Shown: positions 7,616 to 17,174 of the stretch, piece after piece
Layout of the letters: each line of letters starts with the position of its first letter
Numbering within the stretch: position 1 is the stretch's first letter
NCBI RefSeq assembly: GCF_018736065.1
Contig: NZ_CP076129.1
Span: 310,001-374,000 of the forward strand
DNA length: 64,000 nucleotides
Reading direction: 5' to 3'
Origin: Flammeovirga kamogawensis
GTDB taxonomy: Bacteria > Bacteroidota > Bacteroidia > Cytophagales > Flammeovirgaceae
Translations under genes and position numbers: made by a program
Notes under the pieces: model-generated
Database searches by the model: none
The model's input: only the letters and a program-made list of their open reading frames with translations
What the model was told of the DNA's origin: nothing

Positions 7616-9777
7616 GGTTTTATGATTTTGATTTCTGTTCTTCTATTCAATTGGTGCTCACTTTCAGAACAATCAATACAATCTGTATAAGTTAAACTCT
7701 CTCCGTGGTAATCTATTCTTACTCTAGATTTATCAATTCCTTTTCCTACTAAAAACGACATTGCCGCATGTACTCTATCTAAAGATAGTTTTACATTATA
7801 CCTTTCAGAGCCCCTTACATCACAATGTGCATTTAATTCTACCAAAGCATTTTGATTTGAAGACATATATGAAAGTACTCTATTCAATTTTGTGATAGCT
7901 GATGTGGTTAAACGTGATGAATCAAATTCATAATAGATACTTTCAATTTTTACGAGATTTTCAGTATTAACTTTTTTCAAGTAAATATCTTGATGTATAA
8001 TCCCAAATTTGTCTGGGTTAGGATTAGTTATAATTGTATTTTCTGAATTATAACCTTTCGCATTAGAAATCAAGAAATTATTAATTGGTAAACTATTTAA
8101 AATAATCTCATAATGCCCTTCAACTGTATTACCAATACTTTTAATTACTGTAGAGTCATCATCATATAAAAACACTTCAGAATTTTTAATTCTTTCTAAA
8201 GACACAGCATCATAAACATTACCAATAAGCTGTAAATTTGTCCCCTTCACTAATTCAATAATATAAATATTTTCTTGTTTACCCATTTGAGTTATAGGTA
8301 ATTCTTTGTATTTATAAGTGGAGGACATTGCAGCAATAGATTCAATCTGATTTTTCTGTTCTGCATCAAATCGCACATAACCTGTCTCATTTGTGAGAAA
8401 CTTGTGTGTTGCCATTTTTTGTTTGTCATAACATTCAATAATGGCATTATTTATAGGTTCTCTAGTAAGACTATCAATTACTAATACAACAAAATTCTTC
8501 TCTTCTTGCTTAAACATATAAATATCATCAGAACCAACACCACCTGTTCGGTTTGATGTGAAGAAACCTTCTACAACACTACTTTTTTTATTAAAAACTA
8601 TACTGAAATCATCTGTTGAGGAGTTAAAAGGTGCTCCAATATTTTCAATATGTGTTACGCTATCATTTTCTAAAGTAGCCTTAAAAATATCAAGTCCACC
8701 TAATCCAATATGCCTATCTGAAGAAAAATATAAAGTGTTATCATCATACCAATACGGAAATAATTCATTACCCGTAGTATTAATAACATTTCCTAAATTG
8801 ATGGGTTCACCCCAATTACCGTCATCTTGTAAATGCGAGACATAAATATCTGTACCTCCATGTGTACCTACTTGGTTTGAAATGAAATATAACTTAGTTC
8901 CATCATCTGAGATTGTAGGGTGACCAATGGAATGAGTTTTATGATTAAGGTTAATTTCTGAAGGTCTTGTAAATGTATTTTTCTCTGCGTTGTATTTTGA
9001 TTGATAAATTTGAAGATGATGTACTATTTGGTTTTTATCATCTTTAAATGACTGTCTTGGTAAATTTACTGTAAAGAAAAATTCACTTTTACTTTCATTA
9101 TATGTTGATGGACCCACATGGAAATTAGATGCGATATGTTCATGTACTATATTTGAATTTGAAAACATTCCGTTTTCATCTTTATTAATTAAATACATTT
9201 CTAAAAAATTATCTCCATCTCTGTGGTGTACATCTCCTTCGTTTAAATCTCTTCTTGTAGATGTATAAATAATTCCATCTCCAAATATTAATGGGCTCAT
9301 GTCCCTTTCTGGAGAATTAAATAAAACATTTTCTACTTGAACTGAATATTTATTTTTTTGTAAGTCGTTTAAGTAATCTTGTTGACACGATAGATACAAA
9401 TCTCGAACATCTGTATCCTGTGGGTATTTGAAAAGGTATTTTTTAAAAGCATCACCAGCTTTACCATATTGTCCTAAATTTTTGGCCATCAAACCATAAT
9501 TAAGGTACACATCTTCTTTACCCTCCCATTGTTTATCTAAAATACTTTTATAAATCGTTAATGCTTTGCTGTAGTTTAATATTTTTTGATTTGACATAGC
9601 TAATCTATATCTAGAAATTAGATCTAGCGTATGAACTTTTCCATAATTTTCTATTGCAAGTGCAAACTCCTGTCTTTCAAAAGCTTTATTGGCTCTATCT
9701 AGAAAAGTTTTTTGCTTTTGTCCAAAAGAAGAAAAAGAGCAAATAATAAATATATATATGAATAAAAATAATTTCAT
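7612..9777 (-). CDS. OmpA family protein with TPR, PD40 propeller and regulatory-like domains (PorE-like)
   Basis: The 721-residue protein has a signal peptide (1-19), TPR-like helices (about 25-135), a beta-propeller with PD40/WD40-like strands (about 150-430, for example LYFISNQVGTHGGTDIY and LYFSSDRHIGLGGLDIFKA), a carboxypeptidase-regulatory-like beta domain (about 435-600), and an OmpA C-terminal peptidoglycan-binding domain (about 610-721: YYEFDSSRLT, NAHCDVRGSERYN, LSLDRVHAA, NRRTEI). This order is that of the PorE-like proteins linked to T9SS and gliding. It is the last gene of the ten-gene minus-strand operon, directly after PorP/SprF and the T9SS type B protein, a trio that is frequent in Bacteroidota. 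I infer it anchors the PorP-like protein and the secreted surface protein to the cell wall. Confidence 0.85.
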   Translation of the reverse strand: MKLFLFIYIFIICSFSSFGQKQKTFLDRANKAFERQEFALAIENYGKVHTLDLISRYRLAMSNQKILNYSKALTIYKSILDKQWEGKEDVYLNYGLMAKNLGQYGKAGDAFKKYLFKYPQDTDVRDLYLSCQQDYLNDLQKNKYSVQVENVLFNSPERDMSPLIFGDGIIYTSTRRDLNEGDVHHRDGDNFLEMYLINKDENGMFSNSNIVHEHIASNFHVGPSTYNESKSEFFFTVNLPRQSFKDDKNQIVHHLQIYQSKYNAEKNTFTRPSEINLNHKTHSIGHPTISDDGTKLYFISNQVGTHGGTDIYVSHLQDDGNWGEPINLGNVINTTGNELFPYWYDDNTLYFSSDRHIGLGGLDIFKATLENDSVTHIENIGAPFNSSTDDFSIVFNKKSSVVEGFFTSNRTGGVGSDDIYMFKQEEKNFVVLVIDSLTREPINNAIIECYDKQKMATHKFLTNETGYVRFDAEQKNQIESIAAMSSTYKYKELPITQMGKQENIYIIELVKGTNLQLIGNVYDAVSLERIKNSEVFLYDDDSTVIKSIGNTVEGHYEIILNSLPINNFLISNAKGYNSENTIITNPNPDKFGIIHQDIYLKKVNTENLVKIESIYYEFDSSRLTTSAITKLNRVLSYMSSNQNALVELNAHCDVRGSERYNVKLSLDRVHAAMSFLVGKGIDKSRVRIDYHGESLTYTDCIDCSESEHQLNRRTEIKIIKP

Positions 9778-9779
9778 TT

Positions 9780-10700
9780 TTAGAAATATCGTGGACTTGT
9801 AATAATGTTACTAGGTGTAGATTTTTTATTAATTTTTATTCCTAAAAGAATTTCATGTGTTCCTGAAGTAGCTTTTTGTATTTCTGTATGAGGATAATCA
9901 TAAGCATACCCAATTCTAAAACGTTCTTTTAAAACAACTTGAGATAATAACGCAATTCCATCCTCAGACCTATAAGATACGCCAAACCAAAGCATTTTCT
10001 GAAAGATAACTGTTGCTGTAATATCACCTTGAATATTATTATTTTTTACATACTTTAATAAGACGGATGGTACAAATTCTATCGATTGATTTATATCAAA
10101 ATGAACTCCTCCTTTTAAGAAATAATGTCTTAAATAGTAACTTTCTGAAGTGTTAGACATTTTTGTTTCTAAGATATTAGGAATAGAAAAACTCACATAA
10201 AATCTTTTGTTATATAAATAAGCTCCAACACCGGTATTAAAACTAAAAAGAGATTCTTTCCCATTAGCAAATAGTGGGTCTGATGTATGTTGTACTCGTA
10301 AAGAACCCCAATCATGCTGGAAATTTAATAATGAAAGATACATTCCCATTGATAATCTTAGATTATCATTTAAATCTAAAATATAAGAGAAAGCACCTTG
10401 AACAGTGTTATTATTTGATATACCAATTTTATCGTTGACAAAGTTTACCCCAACTCCAAATTTCCCATTAGAAATATTTGATGAAGCAGAGAAATTAATT
10501 GTACTTGGTGCTCCTTCATAATCACTCCATTGTTTTCTATAAAGCATTAATGCATTTATGCCATCTTTTGTTCCTGCAATTGCGGGATTTATTGCTAATG
10601 TATTATATGCATACTGAGAAAACATTGGCATTTGTTGTCCCAAGCAAGCAATACTACTTGTAAAGAATAGAAGCGATATGTAAATACTAATTATCTTCAT
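9780..10700 (-). CDS. PorP/SprF family type IX secretion outer-membrane protein
   Basis: The 306-residue protein has a signal peptide and the strong family opening QMPMFSQYAYNTLAINPAIAGTKDGINALMLYRKQW, followed by a barrel with FGVGVNFVNDKIG, SLLNFQHDWG, and a C-terminal GYAYDYPHTEI...SGTHEILLGI strand, all characteristic of PorP/SprF. In Flavobacterium SprF is needed for secretion or attachment of the SprB adhesin, and paralogues sit beside other type B T9SS substrates. The gene is 3 bases from the T9SS type B protein upstream and 2 bases from the OmpA protein downstream, so this PorP-like protein is probably dedicated to that substrate. Confidence 0.93.
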   Translation of the reverse strand: MKIISIYISLLFFTSSIACLGQQMPMFSQYAYNTLAINPAIAGTKDGINALMLYRKQWSDYEGAPSTINFSASSNISNGKFGVGVNFVNDKIGISNNNTVQGAFSYILDLNDNLRLSMGMYLSLLNFQHDWGSLRVQHTSDPLFANGKESLFSFNTGVGAYLYNKRFYVSFSIPNILETKMSNTSESYYLRHYFLKGGVHFDINQSIEFVPSVLLKYVKNNNIQGDITATVIFQKMLWFGVSYRSEDGIALLSQVVLKERFRIGYAYDYPHTEIQKATSGTHEILLGIKINKKSTPSNIITSPRYF

Positions 10701-10703
10701 CTT

Positions 10704-13247
10704 CTATCTTTTTATTATTAGGTAGCCATTATAAGAGAATTCATTGCCATTGTTTACAGAAGCTATATAATAATAGGTTCCATCTGGTAAAGGTTGACCG
10801 TCTATATTTGTACCTTTCCAATCATTATTATAAGGTGTATCAGTAAATACTTTTTGCCCCCATCTATTATAAATCGTCACAGTATTATCTGGGTACGATC
10901 TTAAGTTTTCTATGATGAAAGAATCATTGAAACCATCATTATTAGGAGAGAATGCATTATAAAAGATAATATCTGGAGGTGTTATTATTATAGGCTCATC
11001 AATATTAATAATTAATAAACCACTAATACAAGTTCCATTATTACATACTTTGTAATGCACATAATCTCTATTCGACTCTGTAATATTTGATGTTGCCGTA
11101 TAACATAAATCTAAAGAGTCTACAAAAGCTTCTGATCCAAAAATTGAAGGATCAACAATAATATCAATATCAAAATTTGTCCATTGAATACCCTTAGTTG
11201 CTAATAATTCTGGAATATTTAAGCAAAACGTTTCCTCTACATCAATTACTGTAGAATCGAGAAGAATATTTTCATTAGTATAAACGACTTCTTTATTATC
11301 CCCTTCAACTTCAATTATTACAAGGGCATTGTCACTTAATTGGGGGTATCCATCATCAAAAATTTTATAAGATAATATATCAATTCCAGAAAAATTTTCA
11401 TTGGGTGTATATGTCAAAACAGCTATAGAATCTCCTTGTTCAATAAAGAAATCTAACACCCCGTTTCCATCACTTCCTTGTGTAATAATATAAGTTGAAC
11501 CCACATCTAAGTTACCATCTAAATCAAAATCATTATTTAAAATATCAATATTGATAGGTACATTAAATGAAGTTCTTACTCTATTAAAAACCGCTGTTGG
11601 TGGGTTATTTTGAGACACAATTGTATCTGGATCTGCAATATCAGAAATGTGAAAATAAACACTAGTTGTATCACAAAGAGCAGGTTCACTTTCATCACAT
11701 ATTTGATAGACAAGAGAGTAGTCTCCTAAAACATAATCAGAGGCTGTATGTTCTAGTTTTCCATTTCTAATTTTAACTACACAAGTATCTGTACTTGGTG
11801 CAGAAATAATAGTTATCGAATTAATATCAATAGATTCTTCAAATGCTCTATCATTTCTTAGAATATCAACTAAAACCGTTTCGCCAGTGTAGGTATAAAT
11901 TGTTTCCGGATTGGCTATTGGAGGTGTGTTAGATTCTATTGATTGAACTACTAACTGACCTTCATCACATAATATTGGAAAACCTTCATCACAAATTCTA
12001 AAATTAATGGTATCAATACCTGAATATGTATTGGGAGGGTTTATTTTCAATTTCCCATCTTCTATTCTAGCATTTAATGCACTTTTAGGAAAATTGGTTA
12101 TTGTTATTTCGCCATTTTCTAAATTGTCATTAGGGTCACTTCCCAATTGTGTGATATCAATCCCATTATTTTTTATGTTAGTTGTTATTTCAAGATTTTG
12201 AACGGGAACGGCAACTGGTGGATCATTTGGCGGTAATTTACCAACTATTAAAACACCATTATCGCAAGTTTTTGGAAATTCATTATCACAAGCTGTATAG
12301 CGAATAGTATCGTATTCTGTATCGTTAGGTTGAGTTTCTATTCTTAATAAACTACTTTCTACTTGAATACTTGATTGAGCAGCAATTACTGTATCAATTG
12401 TTATCGTTGCAAGGTCTATATTATCATCTGTAACTAATTGGCGAAGGTTAAAATCTGTCAGGTAATTTGGATGTACAAAAATTAATGAATCTCTTGCAAC
12501 GATAGGATCATTGTTTAAACCATCAAATTGTATAATTGATAGTTCTGGATCAGCATCTAAAAAGAATACTGCATCATTATAATCGTAATCTCCATCTTGT
12601 GTATTTACGTTATCTTCTATAGCTAAAACATAATCATGAGTATCCGTATCATCATTTTCAAAAATTACTGTTAACTGAGAATATCTAGAATTTTGAGTAA
12701 TAGCCTCATTAAAATTTGAATTTGAATAGAGAGTATAATCACCATCTATAATTCCGTTGCTCCACCCTTTTGCTACTAAGAAAAAACCAATTACCGTTCC
12801 AGCAGGATAAGTTCCTAAGCTAATTTTCATTCCAGAATCTACTACATTTGGAGAATCTAAATTTGGGAAAATTATTACTGGTTCAGATACATCAGAAGGT
12901 GAATTTGGTATATCAGTATATTGATACGTATAAAAACCTAATGTGTTAAACCACCCAGCATCTTCATAAACTAAAGTGATAAATACTTCGCCTTCTTCTA
13001 CAACAAGAATGTTTACATTATTTTCTTCTAAAAAAGATTCTCCTCTAAAATTAATCGAGTCTGTGATAGCAGAAGACACTGAATTACGTTCTGCTAATGA
13101 GATAATTTTTTGAGATAAAATATAATTAGGTCTACCGTTAGTTCCCCATGTTCCGAGGGTTTGATAGGTATAAACGAATGCAGGAACTACAAATCCCATT
13201 AAGAAAATAGTTCCAAGTAATACTATTATATGTTTACTCTTTTTCAT
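10704..13247 (-). CDS. Large secreted surface protein: DUF4114, repeated beta domains, T9SS type B sorting domain
   Basis: I start at the ATG at 13247, whose ATGA overlaps the stop of the upstream glycosyltransferase by four bases; the frame also extends to a TTG at 13268. The protein has 847 residues: signal peptide (KKSKHIIVLLGTIFLMGFV), a DUF4114-like domain (about 60-235, with GTVIGFFLVAKGW and the GDYDYND motif), then at least four tandem beta-sandwich modules of the Ig/cadherin-like type marked by NDxxDxDG-like calcium motifs and D(T/I)xxYxxCDE strands, and a C-terminal CHU_C/type B sorting domain (FSPNNDGFNDSF, IYNRWGQKVF, PDGTYYY). Type B substrates are exported by T9SS and held at the surface with PorP/SprF. 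Being coupled to glycosyltransferases, it may bind or organise the polysaccharide (inference). Confidence 0.9.
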   Translation of the reverse strand: MKKSKHIIVLLGTIFLMGFVVPAFVYTYQTLGTWGTNGRPNYILSQKIISLAERNSVSSAITDSINFRGESFLEENNVNILVVEEGEVFITLVYEDAGWFNTLGFYTYQYTDIPNSPSDVSEPVIIFPNLDSPNVVDSGMKISLGTYPAGTVIGFFLVAKGWSNGIIDGDYTLYSNSNFNEAITQNSRYSQLTVIFENDDTDTHDYVLAIEDNVNTQDGDYDYNDAVFFLDADPELSIIQFDGLNNDPIVARDSLIFVHPNYLTDFNLRQLVTDDNIDLATITIDTVIAAQSSIQVESSLLRIETQPNDTEYDTIRYTACDNEFPKTCDNGVLIVGKLPPNDPPVAVPVQNLEITTNIKNNGIDITQLGSDPNDNLENGEITITNFPKSALNARIEDGKLKINPPNTYSGIDTINFRICDEGFPILCDEGQLVVQSIESNTPPIANPETIYTYTGETVLVDILRNDRAFEESIDINSITIISAPSTDTCVVKIRNGKLEHTASDYVLGDYSLVYQICDESEPALCDTTSVYFHISDIADPDTIVSQNNPPTAVFNRVRTSFNVPINIDILNNDFDLDGNLDVGSTYIITQGSDGNGVLDFFIEQGDSIAVLTYTPNENFSGIDILSYKIFDDGYPQLSDNALVIIEVEGDNKEVVYTNENILLDSTVIDVEETFCLNIPELLATKGIQWTNFDIDIIVDPSIFGSEAFVDSLDLCYTATSNITESNRDYVHYKVCNNGTCISGLLIINIDEPIIITPPDIIFYNAFSPNNDGFNDSFIIENLRSYPDNTVTIYNRWGQKVFTDTPYNNDWKGTNIDGQPLPDGTYYYIASVNNGNEFSYNGYLIIKR

Positions 13248-14416
13248 TTTCTTATTGATTTTTCCCAAACAGAAGATTGATTACCAATTATAAACCGAAT
13301 AAAGCCCATAATTGCACAATAATTCATGACTGCATAATAATAAGGCAGCATCATGACTTTGTATGGAGTCCAGTATTTTCTTATAAAGTGTACAGATATT
13401 GCACTTGAATAAAGTAGTATTTGAACTGAAAAAACGAATGTGTATATGCCTCCAAATTTAAAACATAACAATGCATTTATTATAAAAAGCATAGGCAATG
13501 CAAACGGTACAATTAACCACCTTAAAACTCTATGTGATATGTATTGAAATGAGATGTGTTTGTACCTAATAATATTTAAAAGAGGTAAAAGCAGAAAAAT
13601 CATCTGAAAACCTCCAGCTGCTATTCTTACTTTTCTTTTCATTTCTTCTTTTATATTAAATGAGCCTGATTCTAAAGCATAAGCATTTGGTGCATAATCT
13701 ACTTTGTGCCCTCCCATCAAGATTTTCATTGTAATATAAAAATCATCTAGAATTACATTTTCTGGAATTTGCGGATAAAGTGATGTTCTAAATGCTATAA
13801 GCTCTCCTGCACCACCCATCACAGAGCTTAAACTTGCATCCCATTCTTTAAGTTTAGATTCGTATTTCCAATACATTCCCTCACTTGCAGAAGTAAGGTC
13901 TTTCGCATCTTTAAGAATTCTTTTTTCTCCACAAACGCACCCTATTTTTTGATCATTGAAGCGTTCCGTCAATTCAGTAAATGCTTCCTTATTTAAGAGT
14001 GTGTTAGCATCTGTACATATTGTTATAGGAGTTGTAACATGTTCAATTGCTCTATTTATTGCTGCAGATTTACCAGCCCTTCTTTTCTTATGGAAGAAAA
14101 TTACTTCAGGGTAATTCTTCACTATTTCTTCAGAATTATCAGTACTACCATCTGCAACAACAATTACCGTAATTTTATCTTTAGGGTAATTAACATCAAA
14201 AGTATTTTCAATTTTTTGAGCTAGGATATCAGCCTCATTAAAACAAGGGATTAAGACTGTTATTTTTGGAATCTCTTTACTACTGTAGTGAGTTCTTGTT
14301 GAAAAGAATTCCTTTAGCTTTACTAAAGTATACAGTACTATACCATAGCCTACAACAGAGTATACGGTAATAAAAATAAAGATCCAAAATATGTAAATTA
14401 GTAGAGTATAGAACAT
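13244..14416 (-). CDS. Membrane glycosyltransferase family 2
   Basis: The 390-residue protein has an N-terminal membrane helix (residues 4-30), a GT2 catalytic domain starting at KITVLIPCFNEAD with VVADGSTDNS, KKRRAGKSAAINRAI, the DxD-like TDANT and a downstream ENVILDDFY acid pair, then R-x-x-R-I and three to four C-terminal membrane helices. This is the layout of poly-N-acetylglucosamine synthase/NodC-like membrane GT2 enzymes, but the QxxRW motif of true processive synthases is not present (KRKVRI instead), so single-sugar transfer is possible. It sits 48 bases after the preceding GT2 gene and is translationally coupled to the T9SS type B protein downstream. Confidence 0.85.
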   Translation of the reverse strand: MFYTLLIYIFWIFIFITVYSVVGYGIVLYTLVKLKEFFSTRTHYSSKEIPKITVLIPCFNEADILAQKIENTFDVNYPKDKITVIVVADGSTDNSEEIVKNYPEVIFFHKKRRAGKSAAINRAIEHVTTPITICTDANTLLNKEAFTELTERFNDQKIGCVCGEKRILKDAKDLTSASEGMYWKYESKLKEWDASLSSVMGGAGELIAFRTSLYPQIPENVILDDFYITMKILMGGHKVDYAPNAYALESGSFNIKEEMKRKVRIAAGGFQMIFLLLPLLNIIRYKHISFQYISHRVLRWLIVPFALPMLFIINALLCFKFGGIYTFVFSVQILLYSSAISVHFIRKYWTPYKVMMLPYYYAVMNYCAIMGFIRFIIGNQSSVWEKSIRK

Positions 14417-14464
14417 AGAAAATAAGATAATAAAATTAGTTTTGGGTATAGTAGTTAAAACAGA

Positions 14465-15394
14465 TTATAAATATTTGAGTCCTTTATTGGGTATGTGTTT
14501 TTCTTTTATGGTGAAAAATTTTATTGCATCAATGTATCCATTAATACAGGCTTTAATATATTTCAAAGACTTTCTTTTTAGTAGCAAAATAATTAATCTT
14601 TTAGGTATAACTATACAACTACAATACAGCAGAAATAGTGTCGATTTTAATGGTTTTTGATGTTTAATCATAAAAATCATTCGATTTCTTATAATAAAAT
14701 ATTCTTTTAAGCTACTTTCCTTACCTACACTCATAGACTCTTTGTGGTAAATTTCTGCAGCACCAACGTACCAATTTTTTTTGCCGACTCTATGCGTTTT
14801 TGATGACCAATCTAATTCTTCATAATACAAGAAATACTCTGTAGGCATTTTTCCAACCTCTTTTATAAACGCTTTCTTGCACATCATAGCAGCCCCGTGG
14901 ATATATGATGTTTCATATGATTGAGAAAATGCTTCATCAGTATCTAAACAGAAACTACCTATTGTGGTATTTCTGCCAGTTAAAGAATTTACTTTGGTAT
15001 ACCCTGCATATTGTATAATATTTTTATTGTCATAGTATTTTATTTTAGGACTAATAAAGCCAACATCATTATTTTTAAGAAATGATACTAGAGGATCAAT
15101 ACTTGTTGAAGTAAGCTCTGTATCATTATTAGTAAAATACAAAAAAGAACCGGTAGATATATCAATACCTAAGTTATTTGCAGCCGAAAATCCAATATTT
15201 TCTTTTATGTGTATAACTACTACGTTAGGAAGTAAATCCTTGTAATTCTGAGTATTATCAAAGTCAGGGTCAATATCAATTATAATTACTTCCAAATCAT
15301 TTCTATCCAATAGAACAATAGAATCTAAAAACTCTATAGTAATGGCAGCATTCTTATAATTTACTGTAATTATTGAGATTAAATCTTTTCCCAT
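14465..15394 (-). CDS. Glycosyltransferase family 2, rhamnosyltransferase-like
   Basis: The 309-residue protein shows the WbbL/RfbF-type GT2 pattern: ISIITVNYKNAAITIEFLDSI at the N-terminus, IIDIDPD, ENIGFSAANNLGI, the metal-binding FTNNDTE, an acceptor-side GAAMMCKKAFIKEVG, then DEELDW-like YYEELDWSSKTHRVGKKNWYV and YHKESMSVG. Enzymes of this kind add a deoxysugar, often rhamnose, from a nucleotide donor to a lipid-linked chain on the cytoplasmic face. The C-terminal 70 residues include a hydrophobic segment that may touch the membrane. It overlaps the acetyltransferase gene upstream by 16 bases, showing tight operon packing. The sugar and linkage are not predictable. Confidence 0.85.
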   Translation of the reverse strand: MGKDLISIITVNYKNAAITIEFLDSIVLLDRNDLEVIIIDIDPDFDNTQNYKDLLPNVVVIHIKENIGFSAANNLGIDISTGSFLYFTNNDTELTSTSIDPLVSFLKNNDVGFISPKIKYYDNKNIIQYAGYTKVNSLTGRNTTIGSFCLDTDEAFSQSYETSYIHGAAMMCKKAFIKEVGKMPTEYFLYYEELDWSSKTHRVGKKNWYVGAAEIYHKESMSVGKESSLKEYFIIRNRMIFMIKHQKPLKSTLFLLYCSCIVIPKRLIILLLKRKSLKYIKACINGYIDAIKFFTIKEKHIPNKGLKYL

Positions 15395-15990
15395 GATTTA
15401 GTAACAGGATTATATTTCTTAATCAAACGAGCTGGATTTCCTATTGCAATGTGGTAGTCTGGAATTGATTTAGTAACTACTGCACCTGCACCAATTACAC
15501 AATGCTTACCAATTGTTACACCAGCTACAATGCTCACATTTGCTGCAATCCAACTATTATTTCCTATTGTAATTTTATTTACGGTAACACCTTGTTTTGC
15601 AATCGGCTTAGAAACATCTTCATATAGATGATTTAGTGCTGAAATTACAACGTTTTGAGCGAGTATTACATCATCTTGTATTTCAATTGGTCCTATGATT
15701 GTATTCCCAAAACCTACAACGCATTCTTTTCCAATGGTAACATCACCAACAGCATTATTAATTACCGAATAACTTTCAATGATTGTTTTTTCTCCAACTG
15801 TAAACTGATTAAAAGGCAAGACATCTTTTCTAACTTGTGATCGTATAATAGCTCCTTTCCCTTTTTTATGAACAAACGGGTTCCATAATAACCTGACCCA
15901 TAACCTGGGTCTATAATTACTTATTATCATAGAGTGAATCATCTTTTTAATAGATGGATTACTCTTTAAGTATGCTTTTATTTTCTCCAT
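15379..15990 (-). CDS. Left-handed beta-helix O-acetyltransferase (hexapeptide family)
   Basis: The 203-residue protein is built of hexapeptide repeats ([LIV]-G-x4): FTVGEKTIIESYSVINNAVGDVTIGKECVVGFGNTIIGPIEI, then ALNHLYEDVSKPI (the loop holding the catalytic histidine in maltose/galactoside acetyltransferase-type enzymes), and KITIGNNSWIAANVSIVAGVTIGKHCVIGAGAVVTKSIPDYHIAIGNPARLIKKY. This is the WbbJ/LacA-like acetyltransferase signature and predicts transfer of acetyl from acetyl-CoA to a sugar hydroxyl of the polysaccharide repeat. It overlaps both neighbours in the operon by 13-16 bases. Confidence 0.88.
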   Translation of the reverse strand: MEKIKAYLKSNPSIKKMIHSMIISNYRPRLWVRLLWNPFVHKKGKGAIIRSQVRKDVLPFNQFTVGEKTIIESYSVINNAVGDVTIGKECVVGFGNTIIGPIEIQDDVILAQNVVISALNHLYEDVSKPIAKQGVTVNKITIGNNSWIAANVSIVAGVTIGKHCVIGAGAVVTKSIPDYHIAIGNPARLIKKYNPVTKSWEKI

Positions 15991-17171
15991 AATATTTTTT
16001 CAATATGTTGAAGAAATTCTTTTGCTTTAATTTCCCACCTATTATTTTTCGCAAATGTTTTTCTGGTTTCAATTGTTTGCAATGATTCATCAATTTGATT
16101 AATTCCTGATTTAAAACTAGCTGTTGAAGTAAAAGGAATTACTAAATTTTTAAAATTGGACAAGTCTGTAAAAGGTGTTGTTAAAACAGGTTTCCCAAGG
16201 CTGAAATATTCATTTATTTTTAATGGGTAAATACACTTGGTCAACTCATTAATTACAAATGGTATTAAGCAATAATTAGCATGAAATATATAATCAGGTA
16301 CATCTACCATTCTTTTTTTTCCTAGAAAAAATACATTCTCAAGAGCCTTAACTTTTTCTCCTTTAAATTCTCTAGGATCAATAGGCCCTATAAAAACAAA
16401 ATTTAAATCTTGGTTATCTAAAGCAATCTGTTCTACTAAAGTATAATCAATTCTTAAACCTAAATTACCAACATAAACAACAATTTTTTTTCTGTTTAAT
16501 GTTTCGTACTCATTTGGAAGTGAATATGATTCTTTTTGAAAATGCAGATAATCTGCACCGTTATAGACAACCTCTGTATTCTTATTAAAATGTAATAGAT
16601 TTTTCTTTAATTGATCTGAAGTTGTAATCACTAAATCTGCACTTTTTGTTGATCGTTCTTCAGCCTTCATTCCGTGCTTTGCTATATATCGTTCGCCCGA
16701 AATCAAATCAACACAATGATAAATAGTTGCTCTACTTTTAAAACCTATTTGAGTTATATCATATACTGGATTAAAAGAATTGATATAAATAACTTCATCT
16801 ACATCAAATGTTCCTAACACCTTATTCAAGGAACTTATTATCTTCTTTAAATTATATTTCTTAAACATTTGATATAGTCTTCCATCATTTAAGAAATTAA
16901 TTGGAAACAATACATCAGGTGTAATATTAATAAAATTGGGAAGCTCTTTAAATGGTCGTAAGAAAAGCACTTCTTTAGAAAAAATTGCTGCTCTATTCTT
17001 AAAGTCTTTTAAATAGTTACCGCTCCATTTATCTTTAAAAGTAAAAGGGTGATCTATATAAAATACTAAACGCTCTTTAGCCCATTCCTTTGCTAAAGAC
17101 AAAGATGTTGCTCCGTAATCCGCATCATACCGAGTTAAACCTTGCATTACTATAGGAATGTTTTTATGCAT
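15978..17171 (-). CDS. Glycosyltransferase (GT-B fold, family 1/4-like)
   Basis: The 397-residue protein has a two-domain GT-B layout. The N-terminal half includes VIYINSFNPVYDITQIG and SADLVITTSDQLKKNLLHFNKNTEVVYNGADYLHF, a hallmark linker between domains; the C-terminal half has KIVVYVGNLGLRIDYTLVEQIA, NLDFVFIGPIDPREF-type strands, VFFLGKKRMVDVPDYI, YCLIPFVINELTKCIYPLKINEYFSLGKPVLTT, where the conserved acid-rich region of GT4 enzymes is replaced by KINEYFSLGKPV, as in TuaH/WcaI-type teichuronic or exopolysaccharide transferases. It lies 3 bases from the GT2 gene upstream and overlaps the acetyltransferase gene by 13 bases. Confidence 0.82.
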   Translation of the reverse strand: MHKNIPIVMQGLTRYDADYGATSLSLAKEWAKERLVFYIDHPFTFKDKWSGNYLKDFKNRAAIFSKEVLFLRPFKELPNFINITPDVLFPINFLNDGRLYQMFKKYNLKKIISSLNKVLGTFDVDEVIYINSFNPVYDITQIGFKSRATIYHCVDLISGERYIAKHGMKAEERSTKSADLVITTSDQLKKNLLHFNKNTEVVYNGADYLHFQKESYSLPNEYETLNRKKIVVYVGNLGLRIDYTLVEQIALDNQDLNFVFIGPIDPREFKGEKVKALENVFFLGKKRMVDVPDYIFHANYCLIPFVINELTKCIYPLKINEYFSLGKPVLTTPFTDLSNFKNLVIPFTSTASFKSGINQIDESLQTIETRKTFAKNNRWEIKAKEFLQHIEKILWRK

Positions 17172-17174
17172 ACT